Assembly (NCBI GenBank): GCA_039030715.1
Contig: JBCCDU010000008.1
Location: 1-64,000 of the forward strand
Length of the DNA: 64,000 bases
Source: Thermohalobaculum sp039030715
Lineage (GTDB): Bacteria; Pseudomonadota; Alphaproteobacteria; Rhodobacterales; Rhodobacteraceae
Direction: 5' to 3'
Part shown: positions 1 through 8,143 of the stretch, in pieces
Position numbering within the stretch: the stretch's first letter is position 1
Layout: each line of letters starts with the position of its first letter
Translations under genes and position numbers: made by a program
The notes under the pieces: generated by a model
The model's database searches: none
What the model was told of the DNA's origin: nothing
What the model saw: the letters and a program-made list of their open reading frames with translations, nothing else

Positions 1-1011
1 CATCCAAAGGATGATCGAGAACACCATCCCAAGCGTCTGCGCCCAGTCGGGCAGGGCGGTGTAGTGCAGGTGGTGCGGCCCGGCCCAGATATAGAGGAAT
101 ATCAACGCCCAGAAGTGGATGATCGACAGTTTGTAGGAGTAGACGGGCCGCTCGCACTGTTTGGGGATGAAATAATACATCATACCCAGGAAGCCCGCGG
201 TCAGGAAGAAGCCGACCGCGTTATGGCCATACCACCACTGGGTCAGGGCATCCTGCACGCCCGCGAAGGCGCTGTAGCTGGCCGATCCCCAGATCGAGAC
301 GGGGACGCTGAGGTTCCTCACCACATGCAGCATCGCGACCGTGACGATGAAGGCCAGGAAGAACCAGTTGGCGACGTAGATATGGGGCTCCTTGCGTTTG
401 ACCAGGGTGCCCAGGAAGATCGCCAGATATGCGACCCAGACCACGGTCAGCAGCAGATCGATATGCCAGGCAGGCTCGGCATATTCCTTGCCCTCGGACC
501 CACCGAAGACATAGGAGGTCGCAGCCAGCACGATCACCAACTGGTATCCCCAGAAGACGAACCACGCGAGGTTCCCGCCCCAGAGCCGCGCGGCACAGGT
601 CCGCTGGACGATGTAGAGCGAGGTACAGATCAGTGCGTTCCCGCCGAATGCGAAGATCACCGCCGATGTGTGCAGGGGCCGCAGCCGCCCGAACGAGGTA
701 TAGGGAAGATCCAGGTTCAGCGCCGGGAAGGCCAACTGGAAGGCGATGTAGGTGCCGGCCAGAAATCCGACCACACCCCAGAGCGTAGTCGCGATCACAC
801 CGGCGCGGATCACGTCGTCCATATAACCCGTAGGCTCCGCAGCCCCTGCCGGGGCAGGCTCTTGCCGGATCGTCCACAGGAAAGCCGCCGCCGCCGCCAG
901 CAGCACAACGAGCGCATTGATCTGAAACGCCAGATCGTGCGCCCAGTTCGCGGCCAGCGCGCCCCAGAGTGCAATGATCCCATACAGACTCAGTTTGACG
1001 GCAATCCCCAT
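1..1011 (-). CDS. ccoN: cbb3-type cytochrome c oxidase subunit I (CcoN), 3' end cut by window edge
   Basis: Catalytic haem-copper subunit of the high-affinity cbb3 terminal oxidase, an inner-membrane protein that reduces O2 to water under low oxygen. The reading frame is open from the ATG at 1011 to base 1 (337 codons), with no stop. Recognisable parts are hydrophobic helices from the N terminus, a haem-helix segment reading RPLHTSAVIFAF, and the very characteristic CcoN stretches WWYGHNAVGFFLTAGF and IWAGPHHLHYTALPDW near the edge, which carry metal-ligand histidines. The N terminus (MGIAVKLSLYG) is hydrophobic and looks complete. It lies downstream of fnrL on the same strand and is preceded by two FNR-like palindromes, so oxygen-responsive control is likely. 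The rest of ccoNOQP would lie left of the window. Identification is firm; only the C-terminal part is missing. Confidence 0.95.
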   Translation of the reverse strand, partial: MGIAVKLSLYGIIALWGALAANWAHDLAFQINALVVLLAAAAAFLWTIRQEPAPAGAAEPTGYMDDVIRAGVIATTLWGVVGFLAGTYIAFQLAFPALNLDLPYTSFGRLRPLHTSAVIFAFGGNALICTSLYIVQRTCAARLWGGNLAWFVFWGYQLVIVLAATSYVFGGSEGKEYAEPAWHIDLLLTVVWVAYLAIFLGTLVKRKEPHIYVANWFFLAFIVTVAMLHVVRNLSVPVSIWGSASYSAFAGVQDALTQWWYGHNAVGFFLTAGFLGMMYYFIPKQCERPVYSYKLSIIHFWALIFLYIWAGPHHLHYTALPDWAQTLGMVFSIILWM

Positions 1012-1042
1012 CACGGCCTCCGTTAGCCCTGACGGGCTTCTG

Positions 1043-1056
1043 CTGATCTTTGTCAG
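1043..1056 (-). promoter_or_regulatory. Second, weaker FNR-like palindrome upstream of ccoN
   Basis: CTGAT-cttt-GTCAG is a near-palindrome with the spacing of an FNR box (TTGAT-N4-ATCAA), ending 32 bases upstream of the ccoN ATG. It departs from consensus at three of ten defined bases, so it is a weaker candidate than the site at 1088-1101. Confidence 0.4.
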
Positions 1057-1087
1057 CTCGGATTGGCATGGGCGAAGGGGCCGCGCC

Positions 1088-1101
1088 TTGATCTGAGTCA
1101 A
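1088..1101 (-). promoter_or_regulatory. FNR/FnrL box upstream of ccoN
   Basis: TTGAT-ctga-GTCAA matches the FNR consensus TTGAT-N4-ATCAA at nine of ten defined positions. It sits 77 to 90 bases upstream of the ccoN start and just past the fnrL stop. cco operons of Rhodobacterales are known FnrL targets, and the adjoining gene encodes that regulator, so this is the likely activator site. If its centre lies at -41.5, transcription would start near 1053. Confidence 0.75.
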
Positions 1102-1132
1102 CTCGGATCGGGCAGGCCGCCGTTGATTGGTT

Positions 1133-1906
1133 TCAGGCGCTGTTCAGCGCGCCGTCGCCAAAGTCTGCGGGGTCGTCATGGGTGATTTCGTAAAGCTCGG
1201 CCAGGCGCAAGACACGGACGGTGCGCAGATTGTCCAGCGCGATAATGCCCTCCTTGCGCAAGCTGCTGAACTGGCGGCTGACGGTTTCGATAGTGATGCC
1301 GAGATATTCGGCAATCGCCTCGCGGGTCAGCGGCAGGGCAAAGGTCAGCCCGTCCGACATGGCCTTCTGTTCCATCGCGGCGGCACGGCGTGCCAGGATC
1401 ATGAGGAAACTTGCCAACCGCTCGCGCGCCGTCTTGCGGCCCAGCAGAAGCATCCATTCGCGGGCAGCATCCAACTCGTCCAGCATCATCTCCAACAGCC
1501 GCCGTTCCAGCGTCTGTTGCTGGCTCAGCATTTCCTCGAATTGGCTGCGGTGGAATAGGCACATCCGTACCTGGGTGATGGCCACCGCGTCGTAAGGTGC
1601 CGACGGGCGCAGCGGTCGGCCCAGGAAGTCGGACGGGAAAAGCAGGCCGACCATCTGGCGCCGTCCGTCCTCCATCACTTTGTGCAGGGCGACGACGCCC
1701 TCGACGATGGAGCCGAGGGACTGCGTCATCTCGCCCTCGCCCACGATCTCCTGCCCCGGGTCGAAGTCGCGATAGAATTTGATCTTGTCGAGCTCCGCCA
1801 ATTCGTTCGGAGTGCTGTAGCTGCAAACCGCACGATTGCGGATCGGGCAATCGCTGCACCGGTCCGGCACGTTCAGAAGGCTGGGTATCGAAGCTATGTT
1901 CGACAT
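1133..1906 (-). CDS. fnrL: Oxygen-sensing Crp/Fnr-family transcriptional regulator FnrL
   Basis: 257-residue cytoplasmic regulator of the FNR group. The N terminus has C17, C20 and C28, and a fourth cysteine is at C116, the pattern that holds the oxygen-labile [4Fe-4S] cluster in FNR. A cyclic-nucleotide-type beta roll follows, then a dimer helix, then a C-terminal winged helix-turn-helix at about residues 194-218. The recognition helix keeps E207, S210 and R211 (ETVSR), the FNR residues that read TTGAT half-sites. A GGAAAGG Shine-Dalgarno lies about six bases before the ATG. It is upstream of ccoN on the same strand, the usual Rhodobacterales neighbourhood. It probably activates ccoN through the boxes at 1043-1101 when oxygen is low. 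Length and cysteine set match FnrL proteins, and I see no odd features. Confidence 0.93.
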   Translation of the reverse strand: MSNIASIPSLLNVPDRCSDCPIRNRAVCSYSTPNELAELDKIKFYRDFDPGQEIVGEGEMTQSLGSIVEGVVALHKVMEDGRRQMVGLLFPSDFLGRPLRPSAPYDAVAITQVRMCLFHRSQFEEMLSQQQTLERRLLEMMLDELDAAREWMLLLGRKTARERLASFLMILARRAAAMEQKAMSDGLTFALPLTREAIAEYLGITIETVSRQFSSLRKEGIIALDNLRTVRVLRLAELYEITHDDPADFGDGALNSA

Positions 1907-2392
1907 AGCACCTTTCCTGTCCAGAGAACGCTCGCACCTTCGGCTGCTGTGTTCCGTCGGTCAAGTTGTTGCCCCCGTCTTTCCCTGCCGTGTTTGTCGC
2001 TAGGCTTCCCTGACGCGGTCTCGCTAGGGTTGTGGGCCATTGGAACCAGAGGCGGCGAGAGGCATTAATCAACGGGGCCTTGATCGCACGCCGTTTGCGC
2101 CGCACTCTCTGGCCCAAGGGCGGCCCGTGCCCATCAACTGCACTGCAACGGCAGATCTGCGCGGCGACTTGGTCAGAGGGGAGCGATTTCTGAAGTCTTT
2201 GTTCTCAATTCGCGCAGTTGTCGACCGTATATGTCGCCTTACGTTGCGACAGGCGCATGACTGCCATGCGTTGGCGAGGGTTTCTCGCAGGTGCAGCATG
2301 CTCTAACAGGTAAGAATAACAGACCAATTTATGCCATAGACAGGACCTGAAACTGTCATGGCATGGGCGGAAACGACAGAAAGGCGATGATG
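1907..2392. other. Divergent intergenic region between fnrL and aceE
   Basis: About 490 bases between two divergent genes. Short ORFs here lack ribosome sites and recognisable content. I see no convincing sigma-70 pair, hairpin or FNR box. It presumably carries the promoters of fnrL and of the pyruvate dehydrogenase run. Confidence 0.5.
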
Positions 2393-5062
2393 ATGCCAGC
2401 GAATGACAGCGCAACCCCGGGCGATCTCGATCCGATTGAAACCAGCGAGTGGTTGGACTCCGTCGAAGACGTCATCGATCGTGACGGCGTCGACCGGGCG
2501 CATTTCCTGCTGGATCGGGCGGTTTCCGCCGCGCGCTCGCGGGGGGCGAATCTGCCCTTCGGCGCCACCACACCTTATCTCAACACCATTCCGGTGGATC
2601 AGCAGGAACCGTTTCCGGCGGATGTCGAGCTGGAATGGCGGATCCGCACGATCAATCGCTGGAACGCCATGGCGACAGTCGTGCGCCGCAACAAGAAGTC
2701 CAGCGAGTACGGCGGCCACATCGCCTCCTTTGCCTCGTCAGCCGTGCTCTACGATATCGGCCTGAACCATTTCTGGCGCACCCGGACGCAGGACCATGGC
2801 GGCGATCTGGTGTTCTTTCAGGGCCACGCGATCCCCGGCATCTATGCCCGTGCGTTCATGGAGGGGCGGCTGACCGCCGAGGAATTGGACAAGTTCCGCA
2901 GCGAGTGCGATGGCACCGGCCTCAGCTCCTACCCCCATCCCTGGCTGATGCCGGATTTCTGGCAGTTCCCGACGGTGAGCATGGGCCTCGGTCCGCTAAC
3001 CGCGATCTATCAGGCGCGGTTCATGAAATACATGCACAACCGCGGCCTGATCGACATGGCTGACCGCAAGGTCTGGTGCTTCCTGGGCGATGGCGAGATG
3101 GACGAGCCCGAGAGCCTGGGCGCCCTGTCCATCGCGGCGCGCGAGGGGCTCGACAATCTGATCTTCATCGTCAATTGCAACCTGCAACGGCTGGATGGCC
3201 CGGTGCGCGGCAACGGCAAGATCATCCAGGAATTGGAGGGCGAGTTCCGCGGCGCCGGCTGGAATGTAATCAAACTGATTTGGGGGTCTGGCTGGGACGC
3301 GCTGTTGGAGAAGGACACATCGGGCAAGCTGCGTCAGTTGATGGAGGAGACCATCGACGGTGACTATCAGGCCTTCAAGGCCAAGGGCGGTGCCTATACC
3401 CGCGAGAATTTTTTCGGCAAGTATCCCGAAACCAAGGCGCTGGTCGCGGATATGAGCGATGAGGATATCTGGAACCTGCAGCGCGGCGGGCATGACCCCC
3501 ACAAGGTCTACGCCGCCATGCACCGCGCCGCGCATACCAAGGGTCAACCGACCTGCCTGCTGGTGAAAACCGTCAAGGGCTACGGAATGGGCGAAGCGGG
3601 CGAGGGCCAGAACATCACCCACCAGCAAAAAAAGATGGCCGAGGATCAGCTCCGCGCTTTCCGCGACCGCTTCAAGATCCCGGTGAAGGACGAGGACCTG
3701 CCCGACGCGCCCTATGTCACGCTGGGCAACGAACAGCGTGACTATCTGCTCAGCCATCGCGAGAAGCTGGGCGGATCCTTCCCGCAGCGGATCTGGAAGG
3801 ACACGCCCAAGCTGGAGATCCCGGATCTGAGCGCGTTCGAAGCGCTGCTGAAATCCACCGGAGAGCGTGAGATTTCTACGACCATGGCCTTTGTCCGGGT
3901 GCTCAACACCCTCTGCCGCGACAAGAAGATCGGTAAGCAGGTGGTGCCTATCGTGCCGGATGAAAGCCGCACATTCGGGATGGAGGGGATGTTCCGTCAG
4001 CTCGGCATCTACAACCCGCTCGGCCAGAACTACAAACCCGAAGATGCCGACCAGCTGATGTTCTACAAGGAAAGCAAGACCGGCCAGGTCCTGCAGGAGG
4101 GGATCAACGAGGCCGGCGCCATGGCAGACTGGATCGCCGCGGCGACCAGTTACTCGGTCCATGGCGTGCCGATGATCCCGTTCTTCATCTTCTATTCGAT
4201 GTTCGGCTTCCAGCGAGTGGGTGATCTATGCTGGGCGGCGGGCGATGCGCGGGCGCGCGGCTTCCTGGTCGGCGGCACCGCCGGTCGCACCACGCTAAAT
4301 GGCGAGGGTCTGCAGCACCAGGATGGCCACAGCCATATCATGGCGGGTATGGTACCGAACTGTATCTCCTATGACCCGACTTTCGCCTACGAGACCGCAG
4401 TGATCGTGCAAAACGGTCTGAAGCGGATGTTCGTCGATCAGGAGGACGTCTATTACTACCTGACCGTCGAGAATGAGAATTACAGCCATCCCGACATGCC
4501 CAAAGGCGTCGAGGAGGGTATCGTCAAGGGGCTCTACCAGTTCTCGAAAACCTCACGCCCAGGCAAGAAGCATGTGAACCTGATGTCCTGCGGTTCGATT
4601 TTCCGTCAGGCGATGGACGCGGCCGAGATGCTGAAGGCGGATTTCGGGATCACCTCGGACCTGTGGGCCGCGACGAGCCTGAACGAGTTGGCCCGCGAGG
4701 CGCAGGATGTGGAGCGCGAGAACCGACTGAGCGCCGCAGCCAAGCCCAAAGATCCGTACGTGACCAAAATGCTCGCCAAGGCCAAGGGCCCGGTGATCGC
4801 CGCGACGGATTACATGAAGAACTATGCCGAGCAGATCCGTGCCTATGTTCCCCAGCCTTTCCATGTGCTGGGCACCGATGGTTATGGCCGCTCGGACAGC
4901 CGCGCCAACCTGCGCCGGCATTTCGAGGTGGACGCCAATCACATTGCCGCCGCCGCGGTCTATGCCCTGTTTCGCGAGGGGGCGGTCACTGCTGCCGACA
5001 TGAAGAAGGCGCAGAAGAAATACGATATCGATGCCGACAAAGCCAATCCGAGGACTGCCTGA
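2393..5062 (+). CDS. aceE: Pyruvate dehydrogenase E1 component, homodimeric AceE type
   Basis: Thiamine-diphosphate enzyme that decarboxylates pyruvate and acetylates the lipoyl group of E2. It is the single-chain homodimeric (E. coli-like) form, not the alpha/beta form. The start opens into DPIETSEWLDS, a conserved AceE N-terminal motif. The ThDP signature GDGEMDEPES begins near residue 232, with an NCNLQRLDGPV stretch after it, and TYG-type transketolase and C-terminal domains follow. The frame could start at 2363, 2387, 2390 or 2393. I chose 2393 because GAAAGG lies eight bases upstream and the resulting 889 residues match E. coli AceE (887). It heads a run with E2 39 bases downstream, then E3 and pntAB. 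No regulator of PDH is visible nearby. Confidence 0.95.
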   Translation: MPANDSATPGDLDPIETSEWLDSVEDVIDRDGVDRAHFLLDRAVSAARSRGANLPFGATTPYLNTIPVDQQEPFPADVELEWRIRTINRWNAMATVVRRNKKSSEYGGHIASFASSAVLYDIGLNHFWRTRTQDHGGDLVFFQGHAIPGIYARAFMEGRLTAEELDKFRSECDGTGLSSYPHPWLMPDFWQFPTVSMGLGPLTAIYQARFMKYMHNRGLIDMADRKVWCFLGDGEMDEPESLGALSIAAREGLDNLIFIVNCNLQRLDGPVRGNGKIIQELEGEFRGAGWNVIKLIWGSGWDALLEKDTSGKLRQLMEETIDGDYQAFKAKGGAYTRENFFGKYPETKALVADMSDEDIWNLQRGGHDPHKVYAAMHRAAHTKGQPTCLLVKTVKGYGMGEAGEGQNITHQQKKMAEDQLRAFRDRFKIPVKDEDLPDAPYVTLGNEQRDYLLSHREKLGGSFPQRIWKDTPKLEIPDLSAFEALLKSTGEREISTTMAFVRVLNTLCRDKKIGKQVVPIVPDESRTFGMEGMFRQLGIYNPLGQNYKPEDADQLMFYKESKTGQVLQEGINEAGAMADWIAAATSYSVHGVPMIPFFIFYSMFGFQRVGDLCWAAGDARARGFLVGGTAGRTTLNGEGLQHQDGHSHIMAGMVPNCISYDPTFAYETAVIVQNGLKRMFVDQEDVYYYLTVENENYSHPDMPKGVEEGIVKGLYQFSKTSRPGKKHVNLMSCGSIFRQAMDAAEMLKADFGITSDLWAATSLNELAREAQDVERENRLSAAAKPKDPYVTKMLAKAKGPVIAATDYMKNYAEQIRAYVPQPFHVLGTDGYGRSDSRANLRRHFEVDANHIAAAAVYALFREGAVTAADMKKAQKKYDIDADKANPRTA

Positions 5063-5101
5063 CCTACAGGCGCCGAAGCGGCAGATAAGGAAGGAAAAAC
5101 A

Positions 5102-6370
5102 ATGTCGAAGATTGAAGTCAAAGTCCCGGATATTGGCGATTTCACGGACATTCCGATCATCTCGATCCTCGTTGCTGTGGGCGATCATGTGGCCGAGGAA
5201 GACCCGCTGATCGAGCTGGAAAGCGACAAGGCCACGATGGAGGTGCCAAGTCCCGTTGTGGGCGATATCACCGAGATTCTGGTCAAGGAGGGCGACGCTG
5301 TCTCCGAAGGCAGCGTGATCATGACAGTCGAGGTGGTCGACGCCAAGGCGCCGGTGGATGCCCCGCATCCGGAAGGCGTGCAGGAGCCCGAGGCCCAGGC
5401 CCCCTCGACCCCGGCAGCGCCTGCGGCGGCGCCCGCGGCCGCCGTGAACGAGGAGGCATTCAAGACCGCCCATGCCTCGCCTTCGGTCCGCGCGTTTGCG
5501 CGTGAGTTGGGCGTGGATCTCGGCAAGATCAAACCCTCGGGCCGCAAGGGCCGCATCCTGCGTGAGGATGTGACGAATTTCTTCAAACAGGATGCCACGC
5601 CTGCCGCTGCCCCGGTCGAGGGTGGCATGGGCATCCCGCCGATCCCCGCCGTCGATTTCTCGAAATTCGGCCCTGTCGAAGAGGTCGAGATGAGCCGGAT
5701 CAAGAAGATCTCCGGCCCCGCGCTGCATCGCTCCTGGCTCAATATCCCTCATGTGACCCATAACGAGGAGGCCGATATCACCGATCTCGACCTCTATCGG
5801 CGCGAGTTGGATGGGACGGCGAAAGAGGAGGGGTATCGCGTCACGCTGCTCAGCTTCGTGATCAAGGCCAGCGTCAGCGCGCTGAAGACCCATTGGGAGG
5901 TGAATTCCTCGATCCATCCCGATGGCGACAAGCTGATCAAGAAGGATTTCTACAATATCGGCTTTGCGGCCGACACGCCCAACGGGTTGATGGTGCCGGT
6001 GGTCAAGGATGCCGACCGCAAGGGGATCATCGAAATTTCGAAGGAGCTTGGCGATCTCTCGGCCAAGGCCCGCGAAGGGGCACTGAAATCCGGCGATATG
6101 CAGGGGGCGACCTTTACGATTTCCTCGCTGGGCGGCATTGGGGGCACCAGCTTCACACCCATAGTGAACGCGCCTGAGGTGGCGATCCTGGGGCTTACGC
6201 GCTCGAAAATGGCGCCGGTCTGGGACAAGGGTTCGGAGGCATTCGTGCCGCGCAACATGCAGCCGTTGAGCCTCAGCTATGATCACCGCGCGATCGACGG
6301 GGCGCTGGCCGCGCGCTTCTGCGCAACCCTGAAACACCTGCTCGGCGATGTGCGCCGGCTGATGCTCTGA
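5102..6370 (+). CDS. aceF: Pyruvate dehydrogenase E2, dihydrolipoyllysine acetyltransferase
   Basis: Core acetyltransferase of the pyruvate dehydrogenase complex (422 residues). A single N-terminal lipoyl domain carries the attachment lysine K43 in ESDKATMEVPS. An Ala/Pro-rich linker follows (about 85-120), then a peripheral-subunit-binding domain starting ASPSVRAFARELG, then the catalytic domain ending in SYDHRAIDGA with H395 and D399 as active-site residues. E. coli AceF has three lipoyl domains, so one is short but normal for many alphaproteobacteria. An AAGGAAGG-like Shine-Dalgarno precedes the ATG. It lies between E1 and E3, and the lipoyl domain is nearly identical at the protein level to that of the E3 gene just downstream. 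Confidence 0.95.
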   Translation: MSKIEVKVPDIGDFTDIPIISILVAVGDHVAEEDPLIELESDKATMEVPSPVVGDITEILVKEGDAVSEGSVIMTVEVVDAKAPVDAPHPEGVQEPEAQAPSTPAAPAAAPAAAVNEEAFKTAHASPSVRAFARELGVDLGKIKPSGRKGRILREDVTNFFKQDATPAAAPVEGGMGIPPIPAVDFSKFGPVEEVEMSRIKKISGPALHRSWLNIPHVTHNEEADITDLDLYRRELDGTAKEEGYRVTLLSFVIKASVSALKTHWEVNSSIHPDGDKLIKKDFYNIGFAADTPNGLMVPVVKDADRKGIIEISKELGDLSAKAREGALKSGDMQGATFTISSLGGIGGTSFTPIVNAPEVAILGLTRSKMAPVWDKGSEAFVPRNMQPLSLSYDHRAIDGALAARFCATLKHLLGDVRRLML

Positions 6371-6383
6371 GGGGGATCGGATC

Positions 6384-8132
6384 ATGCCAGTGATTGACGT
6401 CAAAGTTCCCGATATCGGCGACTTCACCGATGTGCCGGTGATCTCGATTCTGGTCGCGCCTGGCGACACCGTGACCGCGGAAGACCCGCTGATCGAGCTC
6501 GAGTCCGACAAGGCCACCATGGAGGTCCCCAGCCCCGCTGCTGGCCAGGTGGTGGAGATCAAGGTGGGCGCAGGCGACAAGCTCTCGGAAGGATCGCTGA
6601 TCCTGACGCTGGAAACCGAAAGCGCTGCCGAGGCGCCAGCCCCCGAGAAGTCTACCGAAGCACCTGCTGCGCCCGCCGCTGCTGCGCCTGTGGCGTTCGA
6701 TGGCAAGAAGGGTGATGTGCATGCCCAATTCGTCGTGCTGGGGTCAGGCCCGGGTGGCTACACGGCGGCCTTCCGCGCCGCCGACCTGGGGTTGGACACG
6801 GTTTTGATCGAAAAGGACCCGACCCTGGGCGGCGTCTGCCTGAATGTGGGTTGCATCCCCTCCAAGGCCCTGCTGCACGCGGCCAAGGTGATCACCGAGG
6901 CGGAGGAGATGGCGCATTTCGGCCTCAGCCTTGGCAAGCCAAAAATCGACCTCGACAAGATGCGCGACTGGAAAAACAGCGTGGTCGGCAAGCTGACCGG
7001 CGGGCTGAACGGTCTGGCAAAAGCCCGCAAGGTTAAGGTGGTCGAGGGGTATGGCAAGTTTACCTCCTCGAACACGATCGAGGTCAAGGGCTCGGACGGC
7101 AAGACCACCGTGGTCAGCTTCGACCAGGCCTGCATCGCGGCGGGATCGGAACCGGTCACGCTGCCCTTCATCCCGCATGACGACCCCCGCGTGATCGACT
7201 CGACCGGCGCGCTGGAGCTGGAGGATATCCCCAAACGCCTGCTGGTCCTGGGCGGCGGGATCATCGGGCTGGAGATGGGTTGTGTCTATGACGCGCTCGG
7301 CTCGAAAGTCACAGTGGTCGAACTCATGGATCAGATCATCCCGGGCTGTGACAAGGATGTGGTCAAGCCGCTACACAAACGCATCGAAGGCCGGTACGAG
7401 AAGATCCACTTGAAGACCAAGGTAACCTCGGTCGAAGCACAAAAGAAGGGCCTGAAAGTCACTTTCGAAGGGCCGAATGGCAGCTTTGACGACATGTTCG
7501 ACAAGGTACTGGTCGCGGTAGGGCGCAAGCCAAACGGTAAGCTGATCGATGCCGACAAGGCGGGCGTCACCGTGGATGACCGCGGCTTCATCGCCACCGA
7601 CAATCAGATGCGTACGGGGCAGAGCCACATCTTCGCCATCGGCGACCTGGTCGGACAACCCATGCTGGCCCATAAGGCGGTGCATGAGGGCAAGGTCGCG
7701 GCCGAGGTCGCAGCCGGTAAGAAACGCGCCTTCGATGCCCGCGTGATCCCCTCGGTCGCCTATACCGACCCGGAGGTCGCATGGGTCGGCGTCACCGAAA
7801 ACGAAGCCAAGGAGAAGGGTCTGAAAGTGGGCAAGGGTGTCTTCCCCTGGGCCGCATCGGGGCGCTCGCTCTCCATCGCGCGTGAAGAGGGCTTAACAAA
7901 ACTTATCTTTGATGAAGCCGACGACCGGGTTATAGGCGCGGGCATCGTGGGACCAAACGCGGGAGATCTGATCGCTGAGGTGGCATTGGCCATCGAAATG
8001 GGGGCCGATGCGACCGATATTGGCCACACCATCCACCCGCACCCGACGCTTAGTGAGACGGTGAACTTTGCGGCGGAGATGTTCGAAGGCACGATCACTG
8101 ACCTGATCCCTCCCAAAAAGAAGAAACATTAG
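6384..8132 (+). CDS. lpdA: Dihydrolipoyl dehydrogenase E3 with an N-terminal lipoyl domain
   Basis: FAD/NAD+ disulfide oxidoreductase that re-oxidises the dihydrolipoyl groups of the complex. The 582-residue protein starts with a complete lipoyl domain (K43 in ESDKATMEVPS), then an Ala/Pro-rich linker, then FAD binding GSGPGGYTAA. The redox pair is C152 and C157 in GGVCLNVGCIPSK, an NAD-binding GGGIIGLE segment follows, and the C-terminal HPHPTLSE (about residues 551-558) supplies the active-site His/Glu. About 110 residues at the N terminus exceed a minimal E3. Lipoyl-E3 fusions are known in bacteria (e.g. Neisseria and Alcaligenes/Ralstonia types). It is 13 bases after aceF, so the two are surely co-transcribed. 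The lysine-rich C terminus (KKKKH) is unremarkable. Confidence 0.95.
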   Translation: MPVIDVKVPDIGDFTDVPVISILVAPGDTVTAEDPLIELESDKATMEVPSPAAGQVVEIKVGAGDKLSEGSLILTLETESAAEAPAPEKSTEAPAAPAAAAPVAFDGKKGDVHAQFVVLGSGPGGYTAAFRAADLGLDTVLIEKDPTLGGVCLNVGCIPSKALLHAAKVITEAEEMAHFGLSLGKPKIDLDKMRDWKNSVVGKLTGGLNGLAKARKVKVVEGYGKFTSSNTIEVKGSDGKTTVVSFDQACIAAGSEPVTLPFIPHDDPRVIDSTGALELEDIPKRLLVLGGGIIGLEMGCVYDALGSKVTVVELMDQIIPGCDKDVVKPLHKRIEGRYEKIHLKTKVTSVEAQKKGLKVTFEGPNGSFDDMFDKVLVAVGRKPNGKLIDADKAGVTVDDRGFIATDNQMRTGQSHIFAIGDLVGQPMLAHKAVHEGKVAAEVAAGKKRAFDARVIPSVAYTDPEVAWVGVTENEAKEKGLKVGKGVFPWAASGRSLSIAREEGLTKLIFDEADDRVIGAGIVGPNAGDLIAEVALAIEMGADATDIGHTIHPHPTLSETVNFAAEMFEGTITDLIPPKKKKH

Positions 8133-8143
8133 GAGAAGACCTG

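Noticed and set aside
2062..2086. ATCAA...TTGAT inverted pair before aceE that looks like an FNR box
   Set aside because: The half-sites are in the reverse order (ATCAA first) with wrong spacing, so they do not form an FNR site.
2040..2306. Small plus-strand ORF (88 codons) in the fnrL-aceE gap
   Set aside because: No ribosome site, codon use or domain; considered noise.
2996..4162. Long minus-strand ORF (388 codons) opposite aceE
   Set aside because: The sequence is compositionally a shadow of a GC-rich coding gene; it has no domain motif, no ribosome site, and aceE is unambiguous on the other strand.
4553..6706. Minus-strand ORF of 717 codons opposite aceE/aceF/lpdA
   Set aside because: Antisense open frame created by high GC and third-position bias; it is low-complexity and crosses gene boundaries.
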